Shown piece by piece: positions 39,555-49,728 of a DNA stretch of 64,000 nt; position 1 is the first letter of the stretch, and every line of letters starts with the position of its first letter. The DNA comes from Arthrobacter sp. ATA002 (GTDB lineage: Bacteria > Actinomycetota > Actinomycetes > Actinomycetales > Micrococcaceae): contig NZ_CP114015.1 of the NCBI RefSeq assembly GCF_026898095.1, positions 248,001 through 312,000 on the forward strand, read 5' to 3'. The notes below the pieces were generated by a model. The model ran no database searches. It worked only from the letters and a program-made list of their open reading frames with translations, and had not been told where the DNA came from. The position numbers were made by a program, and so were the translations under genes.

Positions 39555-40087
39555 GGACCCTCCAGCAGGAGTGCGACGGCGCCGGCCAGATCCCGGGCCA
39601 CCAGCGGCGCGGCTGCGGTTTCCGCCGGGAGGGTGACCGGCGTGGGCACCAGGACAGCCCGTGCACCGGCCGCTTCCGCTGCCGCCATGTCTGCCCCAAT
39701 GTCCCCAATGACGGCTACGTCGGCCGGCCGCAGGCCTGGCCGGGCACAGGCGCTGTGGATCATGCCGGGCTGCGGTTTGCGGCAGGTGCATCCGTCACCG
39801 GGACCGTGCGGGCACATTTCCCAGACGTCGAACGGGCCGAGCAGGTCCTGGATCCGCGAGTTAACGGCGGCCACCTGGGAACGCGTGAGCAGGCCGCGGG
39901 CCACACCGGACTGGTTAGTGACCACTCCGGTCCGGATGCCGGCCCGGCGCAGCTTCCGCAGGATGCCGGCGGCCTGCGGAAACGGATCCACCAGGCCGGG
40001 GTTCCCGTTGTACGGGACGTCGCGGACCAGCGTGCCGTCCCGGTCAAAGAGCACCGCGCGCGGCGGCTTCCAGTCCACATGTCCCAT
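39551..40087 (-). CDS. gmhB: D-glycero-D-manno-heptose bisphosphate phosphatase (GmhB-like HAD)
   Basis: The 178-residue HAD-superfamily phosphatase has the nucleophile/acid pair in LFDRDGT (D15, D17), the TNQSGVARG motif and the GmhB zinc site CPHGPGDGCTCRKPQPGM. It removes one phosphate from heptose 1,7-bisphosphate between the two HldE steps. An in-frame ATG six codons earlier (40105) is also possible. It is the first gene of the long minus-strand operon and is divergent from the third GT9 gene. Confidence 0.92.
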   Translation of the reverse strand: MGHVDWKPPRAVLFDRDGTLVRDVPYNGNPGLVDPFPQAAGILRKLRRAGIRTGVVTNQSGVARGLLTRSQVAAVNSRIQDLLGPFDVWEMCPHGPGDGCTCRKPQPGMIHSACARPGLRPADVAVIGDIGADMAAAEAAGARAVLVPTPVTLPAETAAAPLVARDLAGAVALLLEGP

Positions 40088-40240
40088 ACCGAACTTCTTC
40101 CCCATCCGTACCAGGCTCAAACACTTCCGCGTGCACTTCTTCTCCGCGCCGCCGCTGCGCTCAGCCTGCCGCCGTCTGTCTGGCAGGATGAGGTCCATTC
40201 GTTCCGGACGGCGGGACGGCGCGTCGGCAGGAGGGCCGGA

Positions 40241-41187
40241 ATGCAGCAGACCAGCGCACATCGAGGGCAGCCGGAACTCCTGGCCCTGCGCGCCCTGAAA
40301 CTGGGGGACCTGCTCGTGGCGGTACCCGCGCTGCGGGCACTCCGCCGGGCCTTTCCGGAGCATTTCATCTCCTACGCGGCGCAGGAGTGGCTGCTGCCGG
40401 TCCTGAAACTGGTGGGAAGCGTGGATGCACTGCTGCCGCTGCACGGGCTGGATGTTCCCATTCCGCTGGAGCCGGGGCGGATTGACGTGGCCGTGAACCT
40501 GCACGGCAGCGGTCCGGAAAGCACCGGCCGGCTGGAGGCGCTGAAGCCGCGCCGCCTGCTCGGACATGCCGCCCCGGGACTGCCCGGACCCGCCTGGCGG
40601 GACGGCGTCCATGAGCGGGAGCGCTGGGCTGACCTCATGACCTGGCACGGGGTTCCGGCCGATCCGCTGGACTACCTGCTGCTGCCACCGGCATCGCCAA
40701 GCCCGGCACCGGGTGCAGCGGTCATCCATGTGGGAGCCGCCTACGGCAGCCGGCTCTGGCCGGTGGAACGGTTCGCTGCGGTCGCCGCCGAGCTGCACCG
40801 GGCCGGACTCCGCGTGCTGTTCACCGGCAGCACCGGTGAACGCCCCGGGCACTGGCCGCTGCGGAACTGGCAGGACTTCCGGCTGCTGCTGTTGCCGCCG
40901 GGCAACTGGACCTGGACGGGTTCGCGGCCGCCGTCGCAGGAGCCGCCCTGGTGGTTTCCGCCGACACCGGCGCCGCGCATTTGGCCTCGGCGTACGCCCG
41001 GCCGTCGGTGGTGATCTTCGGTCCGGCCCCCGTCGCGGAGTGGGGTCCCCCGGACGGCCCGCACATTGCGCTGACGGATGAGAGCCGCCGCCGGGGGGAT
41101 ACGTTCGCCGTCGACCCGGATCCGGCGCTGCTGGCGGTGTCGGTGCAGGATGTGCTGGCGGCCGTCGAAAAACTGGATGTTCCGTAG
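40241..41187 (+). CDS. Family 9 glycosyltransferase, copy 3, frameshifted
   Basis: ATG 40241 (AGGAGG upstream) begins with a short head and ALRALKLGDLLVAVPALRAL, the GT9 N-terminus; AVIHVGAAYGSRLWPVERFA and LVVSADTGAAHLASAYARPS follow. The reading frame breaks at about 40846 (one C missing from CCCC), after which AALAGLPAAAV-like sequence and the donor-site motif are in another frame to 41187. Repaired length is about 315 residues. It is transcribed away from GmhB. Confidence 0.87.
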
Positions 41188-41205
41188 GTCGTCCGGGGCG
41201 GCCAA

Positions 41206-42030
41206 TTAAGCGCTCGCTGTCTGGGCCCCGACTGCTGCCCCCGCCTGGGCCCTGGCCACTGCCGCGGCCTTGGCCGGTGCGGGACGGCCCAAAATCTCAT
41301 GCTGGAGTTTGACCAGGATCTTGGCCAGCCGGCGTGACACCTGCATTTGGGTCATCCCCAGGCGCTCGCCGATGACCTGCTGCGGCTCCTCGTGAAAGTA
41401 CCGGCGGCAGAGCAGGTCCTTCTCGCCGTCGTCCAGGGTGCGGATAGCTTCCGCGAGGACCACGAGATTCTCCGCCTGCTCGAGCCGGCCGTCGATGCTT
41501 CCGTGGACGTCGGCCAGGAAACCGCCCTGGAAGGGCGCATCGAGGGAGTCCGGCTGGAGGCTGCTGTGACACGTCAACGCCTCCGACACGATTTTTTCGG
41601 TCTGCCCCAGCTCCCGGGCCAGTTCCGGCAGGGACGGCTCACGGGCCAGCCGCTGGGTCAGGGACGGATACACCTTGGCGACGGTGGTGCGCAGGTCCTG
41701 GACCTCACGCGGCGGGCGCACCATCCAGGACAGGTCCCGCAGATAGCGTTTAATTTCACCGTGGATGGTGGGCACGGCAAACGCGGGAAAGCGCCGGCCG
41801 ATGGCCGGATCAAACCGCCGGACAGCTTTGATGAGCCCGATGTAGGCCACCTGGCGGAGGTCGGCGCGGTCGCGGCCCTGGCCGGCATAGGCTGCGGCCA
41901 CGCTGTCCGCGAGATCCCGGTGCTGCAGGATCAGTTCGTTGTGCAGGGCCTGCTGCAGGTCACCGTGGGCACCGCGTGCCTTGGTGAAGTGGTCGAGGGC
42001 ATCGGACTCAGGAAGCGTCATGGGCAGCAT
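41206..42030 (-). CDS. SigB/SigF-family alternative sigma factor
   Basis: The 274-residue sigma-70 protein has region 2 (DLRQVAYIGLIKAVRRFDP), region 3 (LRTTVAKVYPSLTQRL) and region 4 (GERLGMTQMQVSRRLAKIL), without region 1.1, as in general-stress/sporulation group 3 factors. The C-terminal about 25 residues are Ala-rich. No RsbW-type anti-sigma factor gene is adjacent; an RsbQ/PAS module is about 20 kb away. ATG 42030 has AGGA upstream, and an ATG three codons later is also possible. Confidence 0.92.
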   Translation of the reverse strand: MLPMTLPESDALDHFTKARGAHGDLQQALHNELILQHRDLADSVAAAYAGQGRDRADLRQVAYIGLIKAVRRFDPAIGRRFPAFAVPTIHGEIKRYLRDLSWMVRPPREVQDLRTTVAKVYPSLTQRLAREPSLPELARELGQTEKIVSEALTCHSSLQPDSLDAPFQGGFLADVHGSIDGRLEQAENLVVLAEAIRTLDDGEKDLLCRRYFHEEPQQVIGERLGMTQMQVSRRLAKILVKLQHEILGRPAPAKAAAVARAQAGAAVGAQTASA

Positions 42031-42063
42031 TTCGTCGTTCCTACCTAGCCCCCTGCTGGACCG

Positions 42064-42621
42064 CTACCTTAGGAAATCAGAAGCCCCCTTAGTTATCAAG
42101 ACTTCCCGCGGAAACCCTGCAGTGAGGGCTTTACTTCCCGGCTGAGCAGAAGGTATACGGAGAAGCAGCAGTCGTATGCTGCCGGTGCAGTACCCGGGGA
42201 AGCTATCGTCCTTTGCGGCGTTTGCGCTGTCCGCCGGTGCTCTTCCGGGCCCCCGCGGAGACGGTCCGGGCTCCCGGGATGAGTGCCCGCTGCTACCCGG
42301 AACGTGTAAGGGTGGACCGTCCAGCATGCTGCCCAGACCGGCGAACTGGTCCAGTGCTGCCGGCGCCTGGCCGGTGCTGCCGCTCCGTCTCCCGCGCTTT
42401 GCCAGCAGGACGGCGGCGGCGCCGATGACAGCAAGGCCGGAGGCCAGTATCAGCATCAGCATGGCGTAGAACCAAAAGAGGGTGAGGTTGGGCGGGGCCG
42501 AGACCGGAGGGGTCAGTACGCCCGTCAGGCAAATGAGCCAGAACGCCGCGCAGCTGCCGATGATGATCCAGGCTGTCCGGGTGGGGAGGGAGTACAGGAG
42601 GTTCTGCAGCTTCTGTTCCAT
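42064..42621 (-). CDS. Hypothetical small membrane protein
   Basis: The 185-residue reading frame has two good membrane helices (about 17-40 and 47-75) near the N-terminus, then a Pro/Ser/Gly-rich cytoplasmic part. The last about 45 residues (from the CTGSIRLLLL region) look like translated intergenic DNA, so the real stop may be earlier if a base is missing here too. ATG 42621 has AGGA upstream. Function unknown. Confidence 0.55.
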   Translation of the reverse strand: MEQKLQNLLYSLPTRTAWIIIGSCAAFWLICLTGVLTPPVSAPPNLTLFWFYAMLMLILASGLAVIGAAAVLLAKRGRRSGSTGQAPAALDQFAGLGSMLDGPPLHVPGSSGHSSREPGPSPRGPGRAPADSANAAKDDSFPGYCTGSIRLLLLRIPSAQPGSKALTAGFPREVLITKGASDFLR

Positions 42622-42722
42622 GTGGGGGTCCTGGGAAGAGGCAGTGGTGCCGTGTGCTCGACGCCCCCAAGTCTAGGCAGCACCCCCGGGGCCCGGACAG
42701 TCCCTGACGGGTTGCGGGGCGC

Positions 42723-43390
42723 TTAGGGGGCGTTTGTGGCGAGGGGGTTGCCGGACCGCTGGACTCCTCCACAATGACCTGGACGGCACCGGCCGGCTGC
42801 TGCAGCGCCACGGCGTCGGCCAGCGGCTGAACCTGCTCGCCCGGCACCCGGACGTTGATGCTGCCGGTGCGCCCGCTCGTGCTCAGCCAGTGCAACTGCA
42901 CCCGGGGAGCACTGTCAGTGCCGAGCCAGGCCTTGAAAGCATCTGCGGCCTCGCGCAGCTGTTGTTCCGTAAATTCCGCCCTGAACGGGATAGCTCCGGC
43001 CTCCGAGACTGCCGTTTCGGCTTCCGGCGCGGTCACTGCGACGTGGAGCCGGCCGCCCTCGATCCACGCGTCGGAGTAGGCGCCGCCAAGGTCCGTTTTC
43101 AACTGGGCATGAAGTTGCAGGAGATCTGTCATTTGCTCTTCCGATAGGGGTCCGGGATCCGCGGCCGACGGCGTTGCTGCCGTCTCGTCCGCAGGTTGAC
43201 TGCCGGGGGCGGCCGGTGCCATCCCGGGACCGCTTGTCCCGGGGGCGTCCGGGGCTGCGGCCGCGGTCAGGGGCGCCGTGGCCGGCGGGGCCTCCTGCCC
43301 GCAGCCGGTGAGGGCCAGCAGTGCCGTCAGCGAAAGTGCGGTGAGTGCCGGGCCGGCGGTGCGGCCGATGGGTCGGAGTGTCGGTGACAT
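42723..43390 (-). CDS. Lipoprotein consisting of an S1E-protease pro-domain, without protease domain
   Basis: ATG 43390 (AGGAGG upstream) starts a lipoprotein signal (ALLALTGC lipobox). After an Ala/Pro linker the protein reads GGAYSDAWIEGGRLHVAVTA, FTEQQLREAADAFKAWL and GAVQVIVEESSGPAT, the pattern of the pro-region of alpha-lytic protease/streptogrisin. Adding one C in the C-run at 42743-42747 gives ESSGPATPLATNAP then stop at 42723; without it the frame runs on into the next gene. The junction SSGPATPL also occurs in the neighbouring protease before its catalytic domain. It may act in trans as chaperone or inhibitor. Confidence 0.6.
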
Positions 43391-43486
43391 GGTGCCTCCT
43401 GCTGTCGGTCCAGTATGCACGTAATACCAAAGCGGGCCCCGGCACAAGACCGGGACCCGTTTCAGTGTTCTTCCGCTAGGTGCAGA

Positions 43487-46124
43487 TTAGGCATCCTGCA
43501 GCTGGCGGCGGCGGTTGATCAGCAGGGCGCTGATTCCACCGGCGGTGAGCAGGGCACCTGCTCCGGCGAACAGACCCATGCCGGCAGCACCGGTGTCGGG
43601 CAGGCCGTCACCGTTGTTGTCCGGAGCCGGGGCGGGATCGCCCGGGGCCGGAGTCGGGCCGGGTACTACCGGAGCGGGAGCCTCGGGTGCAATGACAACC
43701 GCGGTCACGGTGAAGGTGACGGCTGTTGCTGCGGAGGTCGCGCCTTCGAGAGTCTGCACGGCCGAGACCGTGTAGCTGCCCGGAACCAGGGCCGGGAAGC
43801 CGTTGACGCTCCAGCTGCCGTTGTCGGCAACCGTGGCGCTCAGGGTGTCTTTCCCGATGGTGACATTCACCTTGGCACCGGCGGTGCCGGTGCCGGAGAT
43901 CTCGCTGGGGTTCTCGCCCTCAACGAAGTCCTGTCCATCGGTGACGGACGTGATGACAGCCTCTTCGAGGATGACGGAGAACTTCGAGGTTGCGGTGTCG
44001 GAGGTTTCCTTGCCAGCGAGATCCTGGACAGCAGTCACGGAGTACTCGCCGTAGGTGAGCGCCTCGTCAAGCTTCCATTCCCAGTTGCCGTCCGCGTCGA
44101 CAGTGGCGGTGTCGCTTTCTTCAACGGCGGCCAGGCTGTTTGCGGTCTCGGTGTCTTCGCGGGTGTCGGTGCCGGTGAGCTTCAGGGTTACCTCGGCACC
44201 CTTGGCACCGGTGCCGGTGATCGCTTCGACGGAATCAGCAATGGCTGCACCATCTGCCGGGTTGGTGATGACCGGAGCTGCCAGCGGAGCTTCCTTGACC
44301 TCGAGCTCGTAAGATACGGTCTTGGACTTGTTGTAGCCGTTGACGGCCTGGACGGTGAATTCGAGCGTTCCGCCTTCGGGAACGGTGGACGGAGCCGTGA
44401 AGCTCCAGGTGCCGTTCTCAACCGTAACGGGCTCGGTCTCACCGTTGACGGTGAGCTTTACCTCGGTGCCGGTGGTGGTTCCGCTGATGGTCTCGTCCGT
44501 GAGGACGGTTCCCTTGTCCTCATGCGAGGTCAGCTTCGGAGCTTCAACGAAGACCGCAACCGTGTAGCCGGGCAGGTACTTGGTCAGGCCGTCGACCAGG
44601 GAGGTGGAGGACAGGCGCTCGATGCCGTCCCGGACGACGCCGGCGCTGGTGATGCCCATGGCGTTGGTACCGGAGATAACGGATCCGCCGGAGTCGCCGG
44701 GAGCTGCGTTTTCCTCAAGAGTGGATTCGAAGCCCCACACGCCGCGAATGTCGTCGGAACCGTTGTGGCCCAGGACGTAGAATTCGCCGAGGCCGGTGAC
44801 CTCGCCGCAGCTCCAGCCCGTGGTGCGGCCGGACTTGCATACGGGTGCGCCGTTGACGGCTTCGACAACCCCGGTGATGGCGACTGTATCTGCCGTGAGA
44901 TCCGTGGCGTCCTGCCACTTCGTGGTTTCGGGGAGCAAATCGAGTTCGCTGTTGATGTCATCAATAACAGCAATGTCGGTGCCAATGTTTCCGCCGGTCA
45001 CCGGGTCAGCAATGGGCGAGTTGCCCTCCCCGCCGAACTGCGAGAAGCCGAATGTTCCGAGATCTGATCCGAGGCTGGGCTGTGTTCCCCGCTTGCATCA
45101 TCATTCGTGGGGTCGGTGAGTGCCGCTTCTTTGCCGTTGCCGTCGTCGTTGCAGTGACCCGCAGTGATGACGGCGGGCTTGCCGCCCGGGGCAAAGCCGT
45201 TGAAGCCGATGGAGCAGAGGAAGGATTCGTCGATCGCATAGCCCTGACCGTTGACAACCTCTTCAAGCGGCGTGGCCGGGCCTGAGGAGTCGGAAATGGT
45301 GACGTTGGTGAATCGCTCCGCGAAGGCGTCCGCAGGAGAGCCCGTTACGTCTGCCATGCTCCTGGCAAGGACCGAATCGCCGACAACAGCGGACTTATCA
45401 ACGCTGATGACGTAACCGTTGTCGGTCAGGAGGATGGACTGCAGTCCCTCCACGCCAACGCTGGAGATGTACTCTGACCGGATTTTGGAAATTTCAGTGC
45501 GGTAGTCGCCTGACAGGCTGATCTTCGCAGCGGGGGTTTCCTCGGCGGCCTCGGTTGCCTCGGCGCTCGGAGCTTCGGAGGCTTCCTCAGCGGGGGCATC
45601 TTCAGCAGGGCCTCGACAACCTCAGCCTCTTCAGCCGGCGCCACGAGAGTGGCGTCCAGCTCAAGTGCGAGGGCTTCAAGGGCGTCACCGGAACCGGTAA
45701 TGACAATCTTGCCGTCTTCGATGGCAATGCCTACGAAGCCTTCGGTGGCCTGGAGCCCGGGAAGGGCATCCGCTGCCTTCTTGCCGAGCTCGCCGGCTGC
45801 CTCGAACTCTTCAACCGTCATGCCCAGGTCTCGGAGGAGGGCCTCGGCCAGGCCGGGATCGACCGTTCCTGCTTCTTCAGTGGCTTCAGCCTCGTCGGTG
45901 ACGGCTTCTTCCGGAGCTTCCTCGGTGACGGTTTCGTCAACGGCGGGTTCGCTGGCCGGGGCCTCAGTGGCTGTAGTGACGGGAGCATCGGTGGACGCAG
46001 TGTCCGGCTCCCCTGTCGGTGAAGCAATGGCCGGGGAAGCAATGAATGCTCCGCTCACCGCCAGTGCTGTTGCGGCGCCCAAGGCGCCAACGCGTTTGTA
46101 AAACGCGCTCGTATGGTCCTGCAT
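43487..46124 (-). CDS. LPXTG-anchored S1 family serine protease with Ig-like repeats, two frameshifts
   Basis: Spliced over three frames (missing bases near 45605 and 45066), the protein has about 880 residues. It starts with a signal peptide (ATALAVSGAFIASPAIA), then a Glu/Ala-rich stretch and a pro-domain (LPGLQATEGFVGIAI). The trypsin-like domain carries His in AVITAGHC, Asp in GTDIAVID and Ser in APGDSGGSV. Three Ig-like repeats (each with GTWSF/GSWSV/GNWEW strands) lead to LPDTG, a hydrophobic helix and NRRRQ, a sortase anchor. It is expected at the cell wall. ATG 46124 follows GGGGG. Confidence 0.83.
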
Positions 46125-46356
46125 TGAAACCCCCATTTATGTACTGGCACAGACTCCACCGCCGCACAGGGCACAGGTGTAGACCTGGACCGGTAAATGC
46201 AGAGCCGAGACTGAGTGGAATTGGCCGTCCGCCAAGAAGGCAGACGAAGCTCATCCAGAGCATAGCGGCAGGTGAGGAAACTAACAAGGGCACTTGGCAC
46301 TTCTGGGCACGGGCGCCGGAGAAAGGTCCACGGACGCCTCCGCCGCCTCCGCCGCT

Positions 46357-46926
46357 TCAGCCGGCGGGCTTCTGCCGGGTTGCCTGCCGGGTGCGGTAGG
46401 AGCGCACGTGCTCCCGGTTTGCGCAGTTTCCGGTGTCGCAGTACCGCTTGGAACGGTTCCGGGTCAGATCCAGCAGAACCGCGCTGCAGTCCGGCGACGC
46501 ACAGGCCCGCAGCCGGTCAAGTTCTCCGCCGCGCAGGGCATCGGCAAGGGCCATTGCTGCTTCGGTGGCCATTCGGTCCTCGAGCGGAGCCGCGGCGGAG
46601 GTGCAGTGCAGATGCCAGCTCCATCCGTCGTGGCGGACGACCCGGGGAAGGGCCCGTGCGTTCCGCAGGAGCTGATTCACTCCGTCAGCCACCTGTTCCT
46701 CGTCAGCCGTCCAGAGTCGCTGCAGGCGGGTGCGCAGGTGCCGGACGGCCCGCAGCTCGCCGGCAGTGCGGGTGCGCGGGCCGCTGAAACGCTGTTCGGC
46801 CAGGAAATCATCGAGGTCCCCGGTTGTAAGCAGCCCGTCCGCCCGGTCCGGCCGGGTGCCGATCCCGGTATTGATGAAGGCCGCCAGTGTCTTCAGCGCC
46901 ACCTCAGTGTCATGTGTAAAAGTCAT
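46357..46926 (-). CDS. CGNR zinc-finger (ABATE-domain) regulator
   Basis: The 189-residue protein starts MTFTHDTEVALKTLAAFINT, the family N-terminus, and ends in the zinc finger CASPDCSAVLLDLTRNRSKR followed by YCDTGNCANREHV. The usual CGNR motif is CANR here. Members are predicted DNA-binding transcription factors. ATG 46926 has AGGGG upstream; an ATG five codons earlier is also possible. It is divergent from the EamA-type exporter, which it may regulate. Confidence 0.88.
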   Translation of the reverse strand: MTFTHDTEVALKTLAAFINTGIGTRPDRADGLLTTGDLDDFLAEQRFSGPRTRTAGELRAVRHLRTRLQRLWTADEEQVADGVNQLLRNARALPRVVRHDGWSWHLHCTSAAAPLEDRMATEAAMALADALRGGELDRLRACASPDCSAVLLDLTRNRSKRYCDTGNCANREHVRSYRTRQATRQKPAG

Positions 46927-47037
46927 AGTGACCCCTGACATCTTTCCGCATGGTCTTCCCAGTGTAAGGTCCAACCGCGCACAATGAAGCTGACAGGTCC
47001 CGCCGGGACAAGGAAACTGCTCCCATCGGAGGCCGTC

Positions 47038-48042
47038 ATGAAACGCTCCACCTCTCACCAGCCTCTTCTCAGGGGACGCGGGACAGGGCATCACGGACAT
47101 GTCGGCGGTGGGACCCCGGCGCTGACGGTGGCCCTCCTGTCCTCGGCGGTCTTCGGCCTCTCGGGCTCCTTTGCCAAGTCCCTGCTGGAAACCGGCTGGA
47201 CTTCCACCACGGCAGTTGCGGTGCGCATGGGGGGAGCTGCCCTGGTTCTGCTGGTGCCCGCCATAATCTCTCCACGGCCGGTGGCATCAGGTGTGGGATA
47301 ACTGGAAAACGCTGCTGGCTTTCGGCTTTATCGGTGTGGCCGGCTGCCAGTTCTTCTATTTCAATGCAGTCCAGCGACTGTCCGTAGGGGTGGCCCTGCT
47401 GCTGGAATTCCTGGCACCGGTGTTGATGGTGCTGTGGGTCTGGGCCTCCACCCGGCGCCGGCCGGGGGAAGGACCATCGGCGGTGCGCTGGCTGCCGTTG
47501 CCGGACTTGTTCTCGTTCTGGATGTTGCCGGTGACGTGCGGGTGGACCCGATCGGGGTGTTGTGGGGACTCGCCGCCGCGGTTTGCCTGGCGATCTATTT
47601 TTTCATCACGGCCCGGCAAAATGATTCCCTGCCGCCGCTGGTGCTCGCCACCGGCGGCATGCTGGTGGGGGCGGCCACCATGCTGGTGCTGGGAGCCACC
47701 GGGATCCTGCCGACCGGTTTCAGCACCGAAAACGTCATGCTGGGCGGCAGGGTTACCCCTTGGTGGGTGCCGCTTGCCGGACTCGTCCTGTTGTCCACCG
47801 TGCTCGCCTATGTCACGGGAATTGTGGCAGCCCGACGCCTGGGCTCACGGATTGCTTCCTTTGTCTCCCTGACCGAGGTGCTCTTCGCCGTCCTGTGGGC
47901 CTGGGTGCTGCTGTCCGAGCTGCCCCGCCCGATTCAGCTGGCCGGCGGCGCACTGATCATCCTGGGTGTGGTCCTCGTGCGGGCAGATAAACGGGCGGGC
48001 CTGCCAGGCGAAGGTGCGGACGATATTTCTCCGGCAGCCTGA
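47038..48042 (+). CDS. EamA/DMT family exporter, two frameshifts
   Basis: A ten-helix drug/metabolite transporter is split into three frames. The first holds ALTVALLSSAVFGLSGSFAK; the second, from about 47285, holds WDNWKTLLAFGFIGVAGCQF; the third, from about 47466, holds RTIGGALAAVAGLVLVLD through ALIILGVVLVRADKR. The first break needs one base removed (or two added), the second one G added. Repaired length is about 334 residues. ATG 47038 has GGAGG upstream. It probably exports amino acids or other metabolites. Confidence 0.8.
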
Positions 48043-48055
48043 GTTCCGGCGGGCT

Positions 48056-48079
48056 GCCCGGGCGGTGTCCCGCCCGGGC
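48056..48079. terminator. Bidirectional terminator hairpin
   Basis: GCCCGGGCG-GTGTCC-CGCCCGGGC, a perfect 9-bp stem between the EamA stop at 48042 and the likely end of the convergent acyl-CoA ligase at 48086. Confidence 0.6.
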
Positions 48080-48085
48080 GGGGCT

Positions 48086-49653
48086 TTACCCTGCGGCTCG
48101 GCCTGTTCCACCCGGTCCCCGCCGGCAGCTTCTCCGGCATTTGTTCCGACGCGAATTTCACGCTTCAGGATTTTACCGGTGGGCCCTTTGGGAAGGGCGT
48201 CGGTCAGGATTACCCGGCGCGGGTACTTATAGGCCGCGAGCCGGTCCTTGGCGAAGTCGCGGATCTCCTGCAGCAGCGACTCGCGGCCGGCGTCACCGCC
48301 CGGCAGGGCGTCCTCCTTCAGACCCACCACGGCAACAATTTCCTCGCCGTGAAGCTCGTCAGGAACTCCGACCACCGCAGCTTCGGCCACAGCGGGATGC
48401 TCGTACAGGACTTCTTCGACCTCGCGCGGATACACGTTGTAGCCGCCGCGCAGGATGACATCCTTTTTGCGGTCCACGATGTACAGGTTCCCCGCCTCGT
48501 CGGCGCGGGCCAGGTCTCCGCTGCGGAACCAGCCGTCCGGAATGGCTGCCTGCGTGGCCTCGGGGTTGTTCCAGTACCCCTTCATGACGCCCGTGCCGCG
48601 CACCGCCAGCTCACCGACGTCGCCCACCGGGACGTCGGCACCTTCCGGGTCCACGATCCGCACCTCCATGCCCTGCACCGGCTTGCCGATGGAACCGGCC
48701 ATGCGCTCCGGGCCCGGCAGGTTGAAGGACACCACCGGGGAGGTTTCCGAAAGCCCGTAGCCTTCCAGCAGCTGCGTACCAAACACACGTTCAAACTCAT
48801 GCAGCACTTCCAGCGGCATCGCGGAGCCGCCGGTGATGGCACCGCGGAGAGTGGACACGTCGGTGGAGGCCAGGTCCGGATGGCGCAGCATGCCCACATA
48901 CATGGTCGGCACACCCTCGAAAATCGTCACGCCGTCACGTTCAATGATTTCCAGGGCCTTGCCGGCGTCGAACCGCGGCAGCAGGCTGATCGAGGCTCCC
49001 ACCATCACGGCCGAATTCAGGGCGGATGTTTGCCCGAACACGTGGAAAAAGGGCAGTCCGCCAAAAATCACGTCCGATTCCAGGGTGTGCAGCAGGTTGC
49101 GGGAGATGTCGGCATTGCTGCGCAGGTTGTCGTGGGTGAGCGCGGCGCCCTTGGGGCGTCCGGTGGTGCCGGAGGTGTACAGGATGACGGCAACGTCGTC
49201 GCCGCTGACGTCCGCCACGGCCGAAACCGGGTCAGCATCGGCCAACAGCTTGAGGAAAGCGCCGGAATCCACTGAGATGACCGGAACACCGCCGGCCTCC
49301 TCGGCACCGCCCAGGGCTTCGGCCAGAACACCTTCCCAGGCGAACACAAGCCCGGCACCGGAATCGGACAGGTGGTAGGCCACCTCACGTGCCTTCAGCA
49401 GCGGATTCATCGGCACCACCACAGCGCCGGCCCGGAGTGCGCCGTAGTACGCAAATGCCATTTGCGGGATATTCGGCATGATCAGCGCTACCCGGTCGCC
49501 GGGGCCGATGCCGTGCTCCGCCAGGACTCCGGCCACTTTGGCGCTCATGGCATCGAGCACCGCATAGGAGACGGTGGTGTCGTCCAGTTTCAAAACGGGC
49601 CGGTCCGGAACCCGGGCTGCGGTCTCGGTGAGAATGCCGGCGAGGTTGTGCAT
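48086..49653 (-). CDS. Long-chain acyl-CoA ligase (FadD-like)
   Basis: This AMP-forming ligase has YTSGTTGRPKGAALTHDN, LLEGYGLSETSPVV, SGDLARADEAGNLYIVDRKK and the C-terminal LPKGPTGKILKREI with the catalytic Lys. It activates fatty acids to acyl-CoA. The literal frame runs on to 47845, well into the convergent exporter gene and through the terminator. With one base missing near the 3' end, the TAA at 48086-48088 is the natural stop, giving about 522 residues. The exact break is not located. ATG 49653 has AAAGGAG upstream. Confidence 0.87.
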
Positions 49654-49728
49654 GAAGATCTCCTTTGATCAGACATGGAACGTGGAGCAGCGGCGGGCAG
49701 TCAATGCCAACTGGCAGGGTGATGAGCA

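Noticed and set aside
43415-45067. 550-codon open frame on the plus strand
   Set aside because: It is antisense to the S1 protease, whose catalytic and LPXTG motifs are on the minus strand.
47845-48085. C-terminal extension of the acyl-CoA ligase frame
   Set aside because: It runs through a terminator and antisense through the exporter gene and has no family similarity; probably the result of a missing base.
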